From Polynucleobacter meluiroseus (GTDB lineage: Bacteria > Pseudomonadota > Gammaproteobacteria > Burkholderiales > Burkholderiaceae): a stretch of 55,752 bases of DNA. Below, one piece after another: positions 8,653 through 17,649 of this stretch; within the stretch, counting starts at the first letter, position 1, and each line of letters starts with the position of its first letter. A model generated the notes under the pieces. It ran no database searches. It was not told where the DNA came from and worked only from the letters and a program-made list of their open reading frames with translations. The position numbers and the translations under genes were made by a program. The stretch is from positions 1-55,752 of the forward strand of contig CAMDKY010000007.1 in the NCBI GenBank assembly GCA_945901245.1, in the 5' to 3' direction.

Positions 8653-9324
8653 TTAAGGTTGCCAAGTTGTAAAGTTTTGATAAAGCCGTAATCCGTATTC
8701 TGCACTCTTTTCTGGATGAAACTGCGTAGCAAAAATAGTATCGCGTGCGATCGCAGAAGTAAACCATGCACCGTACTCCGCACTGCCAACGGTGTGATTT
8801 GGGTTAGTGGGTACTGCATAAAAGCTATGCACAAAATAAAAGGGGGTGAGATCCGGAATACCTGCCCATAATGGGTGGTCTTTGTCTTGCCGAACTTGAT
8901 TCCAGCCCATGTGCGGCACTTTGTATTCTGATCCGTCGCTCTGCAATTGGCCAGCAAGCTCAAAACGCCGCACCTCACCCGGAATAAGTCCTAAGCACGG
9001 TGTAAAAGCATCGCTACCGCCCTGTTGCTCTGCCCGCACCTCGCTACTGCGATCCAGCAGCATTTGCTCCCCCACACAGACGCCGAGCATGGGTTTATTT
9101 TTTGCAGCGTGCAGTAGGGCCTCCAATAAACCAGATTCAGTCAACTGCTTCATGCAGTCGGGCATCGCTCCTTGACCAGGCAAGACCACGCGATCGGCTT
9201 TTTGAATCTGTTCTGGCTTAGTTGCAATCAGAACATTGGCATTCGGAGCAACGCGATGGAAGGCTTGGTAAACGGAACGTAAATTACCCATTCCGTAATC
9301 AACGATGGCGATGGTTTGGGTCAA
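8653..9324 (-). CDS. hisH: Imidazole glycerol phosphate synthase glutaminase subunit HisH
   Basis: HisH releases ammonia from glutamine and passes it to HisF. The 223-residue class I glutaminase has the nucleophile Cys in [10 protein letters not shown] and the His/Glu pair in ATQFHPEKS, with the oxyanion strand near VLPGQGA. The family N-terminus [15 protein letters not shown] fits only a TTG start at 9324, because an in-frame TAA lies a few codons upstream and no ATG is available. A weak AGG sits about 8 nt before it. It is about 80 bp downstream of hisB. Confidence 0.95.
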   Translation of the reverse strand: MTQTIAIVDYGMGNLRSVYQAFHRVAPNANVLIATKPEQIQKADRVVLPGQGAMPDCMKQLTESGLLEALLHAAKNKPMLGVCVGEQMLLDRSSEVRAEQQGGSDAFTPCLGLIPGEVRRFELAGQLQSDGSEYKVPHMGWNQVRQDKDHPLWAGIPDLTPFYFVHSFYAVPTNPNHTVGSAEYGAWFTSAIARDTIFATQFHPEKSAEYGLRLYQNFTTWQP

Positions 9325-9404
9325 CGGGAGACCTGTGGCTTAGCGACTAATGTAAGGACCGAGGTACATGCAATGCAGAGCAAGCCATGCACTTCAAACA
9401 ATAA

Positions 9405-9992
9405 TTAGAGGCTACCTTTCGTGGAAGGAACCTGACCCGCTGCGCGTGGGTCTGGGGTCAGCGCCATGCGCAAGGCACGGCCGAAGGCCTTAAATACCGT
9501 CTCGATTTGGTGGTGCGCATTGACGCCCCGCAAATTATCGATGTGCAGGGTCACACCAGCGTGGTTTACAAAACCACGGAAGAACTCAATGCTCAGGTCC
9601 ACATCAAAATCACCTACCCGCGCGCGGGTAAATGGCACATGGAACTCCAAACCGGGGCGACCAGAAAAATCAATTACGACCCGGGAGAGGGTTTCATCAA
9701 GGGGGACGTAAGAATGGCCATAGCGCGTAATGCCAGCCTTATCGCCCACTGCTTTAGCAATCGCCTGCCCTAAGGTGATCCCAACGTCTTCTACGGTGTG
9801 GTGATCATCAATGTGGGTATCGCCTTTGGCGATAACTTTCAGATCAATCATGCCGTGACGGGCAATCTGATCGAGCATGTGGTCTAAAAAGGGCACGCCA
9901 GAGGCGAGCTCTGCTTTGCCAGTGCCATCCAGATTGAGGGCAATCTGAATTTGGGTCTCCGAAGTGTTTCGGGTAACGTCGACTTGCCGCAT
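9405..9992 (-). CDS. hisB: Imidazoleglycerol-phosphate dehydratase HisB
   Basis: HisB dehydrates imidazole glycerol phosphate to imidazole acetol phosphate. The monofunctional, 195-residue form has the manganese-binding motifs [19 protein letters not shown] and NAHHQIE. I chose the ATG at 9992 ([10 protein letters not shown]), which gives the normal length; an in-frame ATG at 10034 would add 14 residues but lies within the best -10 element. It is now the first gene of the minus-strand hisBHAFIE block and is divergent from hisC, whereas related genomes usually keep hisC between hisD and hisB on one strand. Confidence 0.95.
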   Translation of the reverse strand: MRQVDVTRNTSETQIQIALNLDGTGKAELASGVPFLDHMLDQIARHGMIDLKVIAKGDTHIDDHHTVEDVGITLGQAIAKAVGDKAGITRYGHSYVPLDETLSRVVIDFSGRPGLEFHVPFTRARVGDFDVDLSIEFFRGFVNHAGVTLHIDNLRGVNAHHQIETVFKAFGRALRMALTPDPRAAGQVPSTKGSL

Positions 9993-10032
9993 ACATCTAA
10001 GCGCCTGTAGGCGAAGTGTTGAGTGAAGCCTC

Positions 10033-10038
10033 ATAATA
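10033..10038 (-). promoter_or_regulatory. Candidate -10 element for hisB
   Basis: TATTAT on the minus strand, about 40 bp before the chosen hisB ATG. No good -35 was found at 17 bp, so this is a weak promoter call. A promoter is needed here because hisB has no co-directional gene just upstream. Confidence 0.35.
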
Positions 10039-10132
10039 TCATTGCTAATGGATTTGTTGTATGTAAATCATTCACTTAGCCTGTAGTTTGACTACTCTGC
10101 CGTATTGTTTAACGTTACTGAGAAGAATTGAG

Positions 10133-11200
10133 ATGAGTCGCTTTTGGAGTCCTGTTGTACAAACACTAACCCCCTATGTTCCAGGGGAGCAGCCACAGAT
10201 GGAGCGGCTGGTTAAGCTCAACACCAACGAAAGCCCTTACGGCCCATCGCCCAAAGCGCTTGCCGCGATTGCTGCCGAAAATACCAGCGACCTACGCCTT
10301 TATCCCGATCCCGAAGGTAGCCGCCTAAAACAAGCCATCGCGGCACTGCACGGACTTGAGGTAAATCAGGTGTTTTTAGGCAATGGATCCGATGAAGTCT
10401 TGGCGCATGTATTTCAGGGCCTGCTCAAACAAAAATCGCCCATTTTATTTCCAGACATTACCTATAGCTTTTACCCTGTTTACTGCAAACTCTTTGGCAT
10501 CGAGTATGAAACCGTTCCTCTAAATAGTGATTTTGCAATCAATCTGGATGATTACGCCAAACTCAATGGTGGCATTATTTTTCCCAATCCCAATGCCCCG
10601 ACTGGAAGATCCATCCCCCGCTCGGAGATTGAGCAGCTCCTCAAGAAAAACACCGGATCCGTGATTGTGGTGGATGAGGCCTACGTCGACTACGGTACCG
10701 AATCCTGCATTTCGCTCCTGCGTGGTCCCAATTGCCCTGAAAACCTTTTGGTGAGCCACACCTTCTCCAAGTCACGTGCCCTAGCCGGTCTTCGGGTCGG
10801 CTTTGCAGTGGGTCACCCTGCTTTGATTGAAGGGTTGGAGCGAGTCAAAAATAGTTTTAATTCCTACCCTTTGGGTCGCTTAGCACAAGCCGGCGCGATT
10901 GCCGCGATTGAAGATCAAGCGCACCTCGAGGCGATGTCAGCCAAAGTGAGTAAAACGCGAGAAGTGTTAGTGAGCGCACTAGACCGCCTCGGCTTTGAAA
11001 CCCTACCGTCTACCGCCAATTTTGTATTTACGCGCCACCCCAAGCATGCAGGTGCAATGTTGTATCAGCAACTGCGTGAGCGTGGCATCATCGTGCGCTA
11101 CTTTAAGTCACCCCGGATCGATGCCTTCTTGCGCATCACGATTGGGACGGATGAGCAGAATGCGGAACTGATTGGGGCCTTAGAGGAACTGATTAAATAA
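10133..11200 (+). CDS. hisC: Histidinol-phosphate aminotransferase HisC
   Basis: HisC transfers the amino group from glutamate to imidazole acetol phosphate, giving histidinol phosphate. The 355-residue fold-type I PLP enzyme has [10 protein letters not shown] near the N-terminus, the PNPNAPTG loop, VVDEAYVDY, and the PLP-binding Lys in [16 protein letters not shown] start at the ATG at 10133 (MSRFWSP), preceded by GAGAAG, rather than at an upstream TTG. Unlike the other his genes here it is on the plus strand, facing away from hisB and towards hisD. The reading frame and motifs are intact. Confidence 0.95.
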   Translation: MSRFWSPVVQTLTPYVPGEQPQMERLVKLNTNESPYGPSPKALAAIAAENTSDLRLYPDPEGSRLKQAIAALHGLEVNQVFLGNGSDEVLAHVFQGLLKQKSPILFPDITYSFYPVYCKLFGIEYETVPLNSDFAINLDDYAKLNGGIIFPNPNAPTGRSIPRSEIEQLLKKNTGSVIVVDEAYVDYGTESCISLLRGPNCPENLLVSHTFSKSRALAGLRVGFAVGHPALIEGLERVKNSFNSYPLGRLAQAGAIAAIEDQAHLEAMSAKVSKTREVLVSALDRLGFETLPSTANFVFTRHPKHAGAMLYQQLRERGIIVRYFKSPRIDAFLRITIGTDEQNAELIGALEELIK

Positions 11201-11236
11201 GATTCACTGCATTACGCGGCTTGTCTTCGCCTACAT

Positions 11237-11253
11237 AAAAGCCTCGAGCTTTT
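11237..11253 (+). terminator. Weak hairpin after hisC
   Basis: AAAAGC-CTCGA-GCTTTT, a 6-bp stem ending in four T, about 35 bp after the hisC stop. It could be a short terminator in either direction; the stem is weak. Confidence 0.35.
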
Positions 11254-11272
11254 ACCAGCATTGAAAACAGTC

Positions 11273-11473
11273 TTAGTGATGGATAACTTTTGATTTAATC
11301 GGCTTTTGCTCTAGGCTTTTTAACGCCTCAAATTCAGCTATTTGCTTTTTACTAACTACGCCTGCTTTTTTAAGCTCAGCAAAGGTTTCTGTCATTTGAT
11401 CAATAATGCGGCTTTTAGTTCTAGTCGTGTCCATAGTTGTGCATTTCAAGGCTAAGTTATCGATTTTTTTCAT
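11273..11473 (-). CDS. Small protein resembling the N-terminus of a HigA-type antitoxin (possible remnant)
   Basis: A 66-codon frame; a second ATG at 11434 would give 53 residues. The segment IIDQMTETFAELKKAGVVSKKQIAEFEAL resembles the N-terminal part of XRE-type antitoxins paired with RelE/HigB toxins, which typically read ETAKGLHxAG...xxREFDAL before a helix-turn-helix domain. Here the frame stops about 12 residues later, with no helix-turn-helix and no toxin gene beside it. It may be a decayed antitoxin or a stand-alone small protein. An AGGTGA lies rather far (about 13 nt) before the first ATG. Confidence 0.4.
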   Translation of the reverse strand: MKKIDNLALKCTTMDTTRTKSRIIDQMTETFAELKKAGVVSKKQIAEFEALKSLEQKPIKSKVIHH

Positions 11474-11505
11474 TAAATGTTCTGGTTCACCTTTTTTGCT
11501 ACCAG

Positions 11506-11550
11506 TTGCAATTCAAGGGCTTTTTATATAAACTAGTTATATAAACCAGT
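11506..11550 (+). promoter_or_regulatory. Promoter and tandem operator of the vapBC pair
   Basis: A TTGCAA -35 (11506-11511) is 17 bp from a weak -10 TAAACT (11529-11534). Overlapping the -10 are two adjacent 13-bp direct repeats, TATATAAACTAGT (11525-11537) and TATATAAACCAGT (11538-11550), with one mismatch. Phd/YefM-type antitoxins normally repress their own promoter, so these repeats are the likely binding sites. Confidence 0.6.
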
Positions 11551-11563
11551 CTGAAAGATTGCC

Positions 11564-11818
11564 ATGCCTAAAACCATTGAAGTTGTTGGCGCCTTTGAAG
11601 CGAAGACGCACTTATCAGAACTCCTGCGAAAAGTAGCTTCTGGGCAAACCATTCGAATAAGTCAGCGCGGTCGTCCCGTCGCTGATCTTGTGCCAATTCA
11701 AAAAAATACCGTCCTCGATTCGAGCAAAGCAGCTGCAAAGATGCGAACAATACATCAAAAGGCTACAAAATTACAAGGTGTATCCATTAAAGAACTAATC
11801 GATTTTGGACGCGCTTAA
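11564..11818 (+). CDS. vapB: Antitoxin, Phd/YefM family
   Basis: An 84-residue protein with the Phd/YefM fold: VVGAFEAKTHLSELLRKVASGQTIRISQRGRPVADLVPI is the DNA-binding and dimer domain, and residues 50-84 form the flexible helix expected to wrap around the toxin. It should neutralise the PIN toxin encoded next and, with it, repress the promoter through the direct repeats just upstream. Its TAA overlaps the toxin ATG by one base, so translation is probably coupled. It is part of the plus-strand block that separates hisB from hisD. Confidence 0.9.
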   Translation: MPKTIEVVGAFEAKTHLSELLRKVASGQTIRISQRGRPVADLVPIQKNTVLDSSKAAAKMRTIHQKATKLQGVSIKELIDFGRA

Positions 11819-12252
11819 TGAAGGCAATGGAATTTGTATTGGATAACTCAGTAGTTTCGCGCTGGCTCTTACAAGATGGCAGCGCTAAAGACCGTCAATA
11901 CGCCAGTATGGTGTTGGATTTACTAGAAGAGAATGCCAAAGCGGTAGTGCCTCCTATATTTAATATCGAGATTGCTAATGTGATCGCAAGAGCTGAGCAT
12001 TTAGGGCAATTGCATGAGGCTGTAAGCGCTCAATTTATTGAAACATTAGAAAGCATGAGCATCGAAGTCGATGATGCTAGTCAAAGTAAAAGCTTGACCT
12101 CCGTACTTGACTTAGCAAGGCGATATAAATTGTCATCGTATGATGCATCCTATTTAGAAATTGCTCTCCGAAAAGGCATTGGAATAGCAAGCCTAGATAA
12201 AGAGTTGATGAGCGCTTTTAAGTCTGCTGGCGGAAAATCAGTTCAAGCGTAA
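11818..12252 (+). CDS. vapC: PIN-domain toxin VapC
   Basis: A 144-residue PIN-domain ribonuclease of the VapC type; characterised members cut tRNA or rRNA and stop translation. The acidic active-site residues can be placed at Asp9 (FVLDNSVV), the Glu in NIEIANVI, Asp in SSYDASYLEIA and Asp in IASLDKEL. All are present, so the toxin looks functional. An internal ATG (MEFVLDNS) three codons later is an alternative start. It converges on hisD with 16 bp between the stops. Confidence 0.92.
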   Translation: MKAMEFVLDNSVVSRWLLQDGSAKDRQYASMVLDLLEENAKAVVPPIFNIEIANVIARAEHLGQLHEAVSAQFIETLESMSIEVDDASQSKSLTSVLDLARRYKLSSYDASYLEIALRKGIGIASLDKELMSAFKSAGGKSVQA

Positions 12253-12272
12253 GCACGCAGTAAGGTGCTTAC
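12249..12272. terminator. Hairpin shared by the vapC and hisD 3' ends
   Basis: GTAAGCAC-GCAGTAAG-GTGCTTAC is a perfect 8-bp stem with an 8-nt loop. The vapC stop (12250-12252) and the hisD stop (12269-12271) both lie in the stems. Neither side has a strong T-run, so termination may be partial. Confidence 0.5.
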
Positions 12273-13603
12273 TTCTTCAAACGCATCTCAGCGGCCCGAG
12301 CATGGGCTTGCAAACCCTCACCATGCGCTAGTGTGCTGGCAACTTTACCTAGAGTTTGTGCGCCGGCTTCACTCACTTCAATCATGCTGGAACGTTTAAT
12401 GAAGTCATAGACGCCCAGTGGCGATGAGAATCGCGCTGTGCGTGCTGTTGGTAAAACGTGATTGGGTCCAGCGCAATAATCACCGAGGGATTCACTGGTG
12501 TAGTTACCCATAAAGATTGCGCCTGCGTGGCGAATTAGCTCAGCCCACTTTCTCGGTTCCTGCGCGCAAATCTCTAAATGTTCTGCAGCAATTGCATTTG
12601 CGATCGCACACGACTCCGCCATATCCTTCACCTGAATTAACAAAGCGCGATTCGTTAACGATGTACGAATCACTTCATGACGTGGCATCTCAGGCAGAAG
12701 CCGATCAATGCTACTTTGGACTGCTTCAATAAATTGTGCATCGGGTGTCAGCAAAATCGACTGCGCTAATTCATCATGCTCGGCCTGCGAGAACAAATCC
12801 ATAGCAACCCAATCGGGATTGGTGGTGCCATCGCACAGCACGAGTATTTCTGAAGGGCCGGCAATCATGTCGATGCCGACCGTACCAAATACGCGGCGCT
12901 TAGCAGCAGCAACATAGGCATTGCCAGGACCGACAATCTTATCCACCGCAGGCACAGTGTCTGTGCCGTAAGCCAAGGCAGCAACGGCTTGTGCACCGCC
13001 AATCGTAAACACCCGATCAACCCCAGCCAACCAGGCAGCAGCAAGTACCAAGGGATTGCGCGCGCCATCGGGCGTTGGCACCACCATGATGACTTCCTGC
13101 ACACCAGCAACCTTGGCTGGAATGGCATTCATTAACACCGATGAAGGATAAGCGGCTTTACCACCGGGCACATAAATACCAACACGATCCAGTGGAGTAA
13201 CCTTTTGGCCTAAGCGCGTGCCATCGGCTTCGGTGTATTCCCAAGAATGGCAACCCGCTTCGATGCGCTGTTGTTCGTGATACGCCCGTACCCGGCTTGC
13301 AGCAATATCTAACGCATTTTTTTGCTCGGGTGGTAACTGCAGGTAAGCCTGCTCAAGATCACCACGTGCGATTTCTAAATCTGCAACGCTTTTTGCTGTG
13401 TTGGCACTGCTCAATCGATCAAAACGCTGGGTGTAGTCGAGCACTGCTGCATCACCGCGTGCTTTAACATCGGCCAAAATGCCCACAACCACACCATCAA
13501 TGGCATTGTCATCTGCACTCGGTAAAGACAAGCTGGTCATCAGCGTCGCTTTAAAGTTGGCATCGCTGCTATTGAGGCGCTTGATCTGAATTGAGCCTGC
13601 CAT
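12269..13603 (-). CDS. hisD: Histidinol dehydrogenase HisD
   Basis: HisD oxidises histidinol to histidine in two NAD-dependent steps, the end of the pathway. The 444-residue zinc enzyme carries [34 protein letters not shown], the FSQAEHDE zinc/catalytic region and GPNHVLPT. It starts 5 bp after hisG, so the two are co-transcribed with murA upstream. In most relatives hisC would follow; here the next gene on this strand is hisB, more than 2 kb away, beyond the inverted hisC and vapBC. Confidence 0.97.
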   Translation of the reverse strand: MAGSIQIKRLNSSDANFKATLMTSLSLPSADDNAIDGVVVGILADVKARGDAAVLDYTQRFDRLSSANTAKSVADLEIARGDLEQAYLQLPPEQKNALDIAASRVRAYHEQQRIEAGCHSWEYTEADGTRLGQKVTPLDRVGIYVPGGKAAYPSSVLMNAIPAKVAGVQEVIMVVPTPDGARNPLVLAAAWLAGVDRVFTIGGAQAVAALAYGTDTVPAVDKIVGPGNAYVAAAKRRVFGTVGIDMIAGPSEILVLCDGTTNPDWVAMDLFSQAEHDELAQSILLTPDAQFIEAVQSSIDRLLPEMPRHEVIRTSLTNRALLIQVKDMAESCAIANAIAAEHLEICAQEPRKWAELIRHAGAIFMGNYTSESLGDYCAGPNHVLPTARTARFSSPLGVYDFIKRSSMIEVSEAGAQTLGKVASTLAHGEGLQAHARAAEMRLKK

Positions 13604-13608
13604 GGGTC

Positions 13609-14235
13609 TTACTTCAACTGCTCAAAAAAGGGTTGTAGTTGCGCACGCTTGCGCTTGTATGACGCTTGGTTCACCACGAGGCGTGCACTGATATCGGCAA
13701 TCGCTTCTACCTCTACTAGGCCATTGGCTTTTAAAGTATTGCCGGTCGATACCAAATCGACAATTGCGTCTGCCAGACCAACCAAAGGAGCAAGCTCCAT
13801 CGAGCCATACAAATGAATCGTATCGATGTGCACCCCTTTATTGGCAAAGTGCTCACGAGCGCAGTTCACATACTTCGTGGCGACCTTCAGGCGCGACCCC
13901 TGGCGTACTGCTTCGGCATAATCAAAACCAGCGCGCACGGCCACTGACATACGGCATTTGGCAATGCCAAGGTCAAACGGTACATAAAGACCATCCGTGC
14001 CTTGTTCCATTAAGACATCTAAACCAGCCACCCCAAAGTCTGCGCCACCAAACTGCACGTAGGTTGGCACATCAGAAGCACGCACAATAATTAAGCGCAC
14101 GTCGGGATTCGAGGTCTCAATGATGAGCTTGCGTGACTTTTCAGGATCCTCCAGTGGCCGAATGCCGATCTTGGACAGAATCGCTGTTGTCTCTTCGAAG
14201 ATGCGGCCCTTGGAGAGGGCGAGGGTTAATTTCAT
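13609..14235 (-). CDS. hisG: ATP phosphoribosyltransferase catalytic subunit HisG (short form)
   Basis: HisG joins ATP and PRPP in the first, feedback-controlled step of histidine synthesis. The 208-residue product is the short form that lacks the C-terminal regulatory domain; short-form enzymes need the HisRS-like partner HisZ, which is not in this window. Motifs include [25 protein letters not shown] and the PRPP-binding [14 protein letters not shown]. It lies 7 bp after murA and 5 bp before hisD. Confidence 0.96.
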   Translation of the reverse strand: MKLTLALSKGRIFEETTAILSKIGIRPLEDPEKSRKLIIETSNPDVRLIIVRASDVPTYVQFGGADFGVAGLDVLMEQGTDGLYVPFDLGIAKCRMSVAVRAGFDYAEAVRQGSRLKVATKYVNCAREHFANKGVHIDTIHLYGSMELAPLVGLADAIVDLVSTGNTLKANGLVEVEAIADISARLVVNQASYKRKRAQLQPFFEQLK

Positions 14236-14242
14236 GGAACTA

Positions 14243-15505
14243 TTATTTCACGCGCTCGATGTTTGCGCCCAATTGGGTTAATTTTTGCTCCATGCGGTCA
14301 TAACCGCGGTCTAAGTGGTAAATCCGATCCACAATCGTCTCCCCTTGGGCCGCAAGCCCGGCAATCACCAGGCTGGCAGAGGCCCGCAGGTCCGTTGCCA
14401 TGACCGTGGCGCCCGATAAAGCTTCAACGCCTTGGGCAATCGCGGTATTGCCCTCAATCGCAATATCGGCGCCCAAGCGGTTAAGCTCTTGCACGTGCAT
14501 AAAGCGGTTCTCAAAAATCGTTTCAGTGATGGTGGAGTTGCCTTGTGCAATGGCATTCACGCTCATCAGCTGTGCCTGCATATCGGTAGGAAAGGCCGGA
14601 TACTCAGAGGTACGAAAGTTCACCGCCTTCGGGCGTCCCTGCATCTTGGCCCGAATCCAATCGGCTCCGGTCTCAATCTGTAAGCCGACTTCACGCAACT
14701 TCACCAATACCGCATCCAAGGTATCTGGACGGCAATTCTTCACCAGCACATCGCCACCAGCGGCAGCAACGGCGCACAAAAAGGTACCTGTTTCGATTCG
14801 GTCTGGGATGATGCTGTGTTCTGCAGCATGTAAGGCATCAACTCCTTCAATCACCAATTTATCGCTACCAATGCCGCTAATCTTGGCGCCCATTTTGACG
14901 AGCAGTTCGGCCAAATCACTTACCTCAGGCTCGCGCGCGGCGTTCTCCAAAGTGGTTATTCCTCTAGCCAGTGTCGCCGCCATGAGTAGGTTTTCCGTAC
15001 CCGTGACGGTAATCATGTCCGTCAGAATCGATGCGCCCTGCAAGCGTTCTGCCTTGGCTTCAATATTGCCGCCCTTGATTTTCATGGTGGCGCCCATGGC
15101 CTTTAAACCCTTAATGTGCTGATCAACTGGCCTTGCACCAATCGCACAACCACCCGGCAAGGAAACCGTTGCTTTACAAAGGCGTGCTAATAATGGGCCC
15201 AAAACCAAGATCGATGCCCGCATGGTCTTAACGATGTCGTAGGTTGCTTCAAAGCTAGTGATATTTGCCGCATTTAATATCAAATGCGTGCGATTATCCG
15301 GATTGGGGAAGTCCACTTGTACGCCCATGTTTTTAAGCAACTTGAGCATGGTGCGCACATCCTGCAAATCAGGTACGTTGTGCAACTCGATTGGCTCTTT
15401 ACTTAAAAGGCATGCACACAGAATCGGCAGTGCCGCATTTTTTGCCCCTGCAATAAGCACTTCGCCTTGCAGCGGCTTTCCGCCAATCATTTTTAACTTA
15501 TCCAT
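14243..15505 (-). CDS. murA: UDP-N-acetylglucosamine 1-carboxyvinyltransferase MurA
   Basis: MurA adds enolpyruvate from PEP to UDP-GlcNAc, the first committed step of peptidoglycan synthesis, in the cytoplasm. The 420-residue protein has the substrate-binding Lys/Asn in GAKNAALP near residue 22 and the flexible loop with catalytic Cys in [15 protein letters not shown], the target of fosfomycin in sensitive enzymes. Length and ends ([16 protein letters not shown]...) are normal. It is tightly linked to hisG, as in other Burkholderiales. Confidence 0.97.
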   Translation of the reverse strand: MDKLKMIGGKPLQGEVLIAGAKNAALPILCACLLSKEPIELHNVPDLQDVRTMLKLLKNMGVQVDFPNPDNRTHLILNAANITSFEATYDIVKTMRASILVLGPLLARLCKATVSLPGGCAIGARPVDQHIKGLKAMGATMKIKGGNIEAKAERLQGASILTDMITVTGTENLLMAATLARGITTLENAAREPEVSDLAELLVKMGAKISGIGSDKLVIEGVDALHAAEHSIIPDRIETGTFLCAVAAAGGDVLVKNCRPDTLDAVLVKLREVGLQIETGADWIRAKMQGRPKAVNFRTSEYPAFPTDMQAQLMSVNAIAQGNSTITETIFENRFMHVQELNRLGADIAIEGNTAIAQGVEALSGATVMATDLRASASLVIAGLAAQGETIVDRIYHLDRGYDRMEQKLTQLGANIERVK

Positions 15506-15557
15506 TGCGTTTTTTAATCTTCTTTTTGCTTCTTACGTATTGCGTGTTGGTGGTTTC

Positions 15558-15806
15558 TTATTGACCTGATTTTTCTGCAAACTCAGCTGGGGTGAATGCC
15601 TTAATCGATAGGGCATGCACCTCAGCCTTCATGCGATCACCCAAGGCAGCATAAACCAATTGATGGCGCTGAATTAGACGCTTGCCTTCAAATTCAGTGC
15701 TCACCACGGTGGCATAAAAATGCTGGCCATCGCCCTCCACCGCTAGGTGTGTACACGTGAGACCTTGCTCAATATAGGACTGAATTTGTTCTGGGGTTGG
15801 AAACAT
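15558..15806 (-). CDS. BolA-family protein (IbaG-like)
   Basis: An 82-residue BolA-fold protein. The central segment HFYATVVSTEFEGKRLIQRHQLVYAALGDRM and the tail VHALSIKAFTPAEF fit the short IbaG/YrbA branch, members of which work with monothiol glutaredoxins in iron-sulfur handling. In E. coli ibaG also lies next to murA and the mla genes, and the same order is seen here. It follows the ABC permease by about 40 bp and precedes murA by about 50 bp. Confidence 0.9.
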   Translation of the reverse strand: MFPTPEQIQSYIEQGLTCTHLAVEGDGQHFYATVVSTEFEGKRLIQRHQLVYAALGDRMKAEVHALSIKAFTPAEFAEKSGQ

Positions 15807-15847
15807 GCACTACTCCATAAAATGAAACCATTGAATTTCAATGTTGC

Positions 15848-16627
15848 TTAATGCCGTAATTTATACCCGGTCTTGAGCATGCGCAACGCGGCAAACGATA
15901 TCGCCACAAAAAATCCACCAACAATTGACAGACTCATCCATGGGGAAACATCCGATACGCCAAAAAAGCCGTACCGAAATCCGTCAATCATATAAAAGAA
16001 GGGGTTCAAATGTGATACCGTTTGCCATATTGGCGGCAAGCTATGAATCGAATAGAAGACGCCCGATAACATCGTAGCCGGCATGATCAAGAAGTTCTGG
16101 AAAGCGGCTAACTGATCAAACTTATCGGCCCAGACGCCGGCGATTAAGCCCATGCCACCCAAAATTGCCGCGCCCAGAAAAGCAAAGGTGACGATCCAAA
16201 TGGGGTATTCAAAATTGGGCTGTACAAACCAAAGTGTAATTAGTAATACTCCCAAGCCCACAACGACGCCGCGAACCACTGCCGCTAAAACATAGGCCGC
16301 ATAAAACTCGCGATTACTAAGGGGTGCCAACAAAATAAAGACTAAATTACCGGTGATCTTGGACTGAATTAAGGAGGATGAGGTATTTGCAAACGCATTT
16401 TGCAATAGGCTCATCATCACCAGGCCCGGAATCAAAAAGGCGGTGTAGCTTAGATGGCCATACATTTCTACCTTACCGTCTAATACGTGGCCAAAAATCA
16501 TCAAGTACAGTACCGCTGTCAATACCGGCGCTGCTACCGTCTGAAAGGCCACTTTGTAAAAACGCTTTACTTCTTTGCGCAGCAGGGTCGGAAAGCCACT
16601 GCCATAGTCAAATGGGGCCTGCTTCAT
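15848..16627 (-). CDS. ABC-2 type transporter permease (YadH-like)
   Basis: A 259-residue inner-membrane protein with about six membrane helices and the ABC-2 permease pattern (GFPTLLRKEVKRFYK at the N-terminus, then LIPGLVMMSLLQNAFANTSSSL). It resembles E. coli YadH, the membrane partner of YadG, whose substrate is unknown. Its ATG overlaps the stop of the ATP-binding gene by 4 bp, so the two form one transporter. Its place between mlaB and bolA suggests, but does not show, a role in envelope lipid or polymer export. Confidence 0.9.
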   Translation of the reverse strand: MKQAPFDYGSGFPTLLRKEVKRFYKVAFQTVAAPVLTAVLYLMIFGHVLDGKVEMYGHLSYTAFLIPGLVMMSLLQNAFANTSSSLIQSKITGNLVFILLAPLSNREFYAAYVLAAVVRGVVVGLGVLLITLWFVQPNFEYPIWIVTFAFLGAAILGGMGLIAGVWADKFDQLAAFQNFLIMPATMLSGVFYSIHSLPPIWQTVSHLNPFFYMIDGFRYGFFGVSDVSPWMSLSIVGGFFVAISFAALRMLKTGYKLRH

Positions 16628-17376
16628 GCGGCGCTTCCAGACATGATGTGCACAAAGACGTCCTCCAAATCAACCGCTTCGCCATTGTGCTTTTTTGTAC
16701 CGCCAAACCGAGCAAGTAAATTAGCAGTAGTGTCTAAGGCCACCACCTTCCCTTGCTTGAGCATCGCAATGCGTTGACATAGGGCCTCAGCCTCTTCTAG
16801 ATAATGGGTCGTCAACACGATGGTGTGCCCATCGTGATTGAGTCGGCTGATAAATTGCCACAGGGATTGGCGCAACTCCACATCCACTCCCGCCGTTGGT
16901 TCATCTAGAACGATGACCGGTGGGCGGTGTACTAAGGCTTGCGCAACCAAGACGCGGCGTTTCATGCCGCCCGAGAGGGAACGCATATTACTATCGGCTT
17001 TTCCAGTCAGGTCCAAGTTGGCCATGATCTCATCGATCCACGCATCGTTATTGCGAATGCCAAAGTAACCCGACTGAAAGCGTAAGGTTTCGCGTACGGT
17101 AAAGAAAGGATCAAAAACCAGCTCTTGCGGCACCACGCCGAGCATACGGCGTGTTTCACGTTTCGCCGACTGCACATCAATACCCATGATCATGGCGCTG
17201 CCATGATCTGGCTTACACAGCCCAGCCAAAATGGAGATTAGGCTTGTTTTACCGGCACCGTTGGGGCCCAATAAACCAAAAAACTCACCTTCATGGATAT
17301 GAAGAGATACCTGATCCAGCGCTTGCAGCATGCCATAGTGTTTTGAAATACCTTTAATCGATATTGCTGCGGTCAT
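16624..17376 (-). CDS. ABC transporter ATP-binding protein (YadG-like)
   Basis: A 250-residue ATPase with Walker A GPNGAGKTS, Q-loop, signature LSGGMKRR, Walker B VIVLDEPTAGVD and a switch His in LTTHYLEEAE. It is typical of the CcmA/YadG exporter group. Its ATG overlaps the mlaB stop (17373) and its own stop overlaps the permease start, giving a tightly coupled mlaB-ATPase-permease run. The substrate cannot be deduced. Confidence 0.93.
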   Translation of the reverse strand: MTAAISIKGISKHYGMLQALDQVSLHIHEGEFFGLLGPNGAGKTSLISILAGLCKPDHGSAMIMGIDVQSAKRETRRMLGVVPQELVFDPFFTVRETLRFQSGYFGIRNNDAWIDEIMANLDLTGKADSNMRSLSGGMKRRVLVAQALVHRPPVIVLDEPTAGVDVELRQSLWQFISRLNHDGHTIVLTTHYLEEAEALCQRIAMLKQGKVVALDTTANLLARFGGTKKHNGEAVDLEDVFVHIMSGSAA

Positions 17377-17639
17377 ACTACGGGCGTGCCTAACAACTCA
17401 GCAAGGCCATAAACCTGAGCCAATACGCATAATTTAGGCGGAGGACTTACTAAAACCATCGCGCGTTGAACCTGCCGTAATTTTTTTTGCCATGCAATCA
17501 GCACAGCGAGCGCACTCGAATCAAAATCGAGCAACGCAGAGCAATCGACTATTTCTAGTTGCGCCAAATCGCGCAATCCATCCGCCTCAATCGCTACGGC
17601 GTTTTGCTGCGTCAAAGTAGGCGGAAGGGTATACGGCAT
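17373..17639 (-). CDS. mlaB: STAS-domain protein MlaB
   Basis: An 88-residue STAS-domain protein. The core VDCSALLDFDSSALAVLIAWQKK matches the conserved D-x-S/T-x-L turn. In the Mla system MlaB binds the ATPase MlaF and is needed for stability of the MlaFEDB inner-membrane complex. It follows mlaC by 10 bp and overlaps the next ABC gene. The assignment rests on both the domain and the position in the operon. Confidence 0.9.
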   Translation of the reverse strand: MPYTLPPTLTQQNAVAIEADGLRDLAQLEIVDCSALLDFDSSALAVLIAWQKKLRQVQRAMVLVSPPPKLCVLAQVYGLAELLGTPVV

Positions 17640-17649
17640 TGCGCGTGAA

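Noticed and set aside
10088..10132. N-terminal extension of hisC from a TTG
   Set aside because: The conserved protein starts at MSRFW and the ATG at 10133 has a ribosome site; the extension is likely untranslated leader.
14400..15122. 240-codon plus-strand frame opposite murA
   Set aside because: It lies wholly within a well-supported murA on the other strand, shows no family pattern and is rich in Ser/Pro/Arg as expected from a shadow frame.
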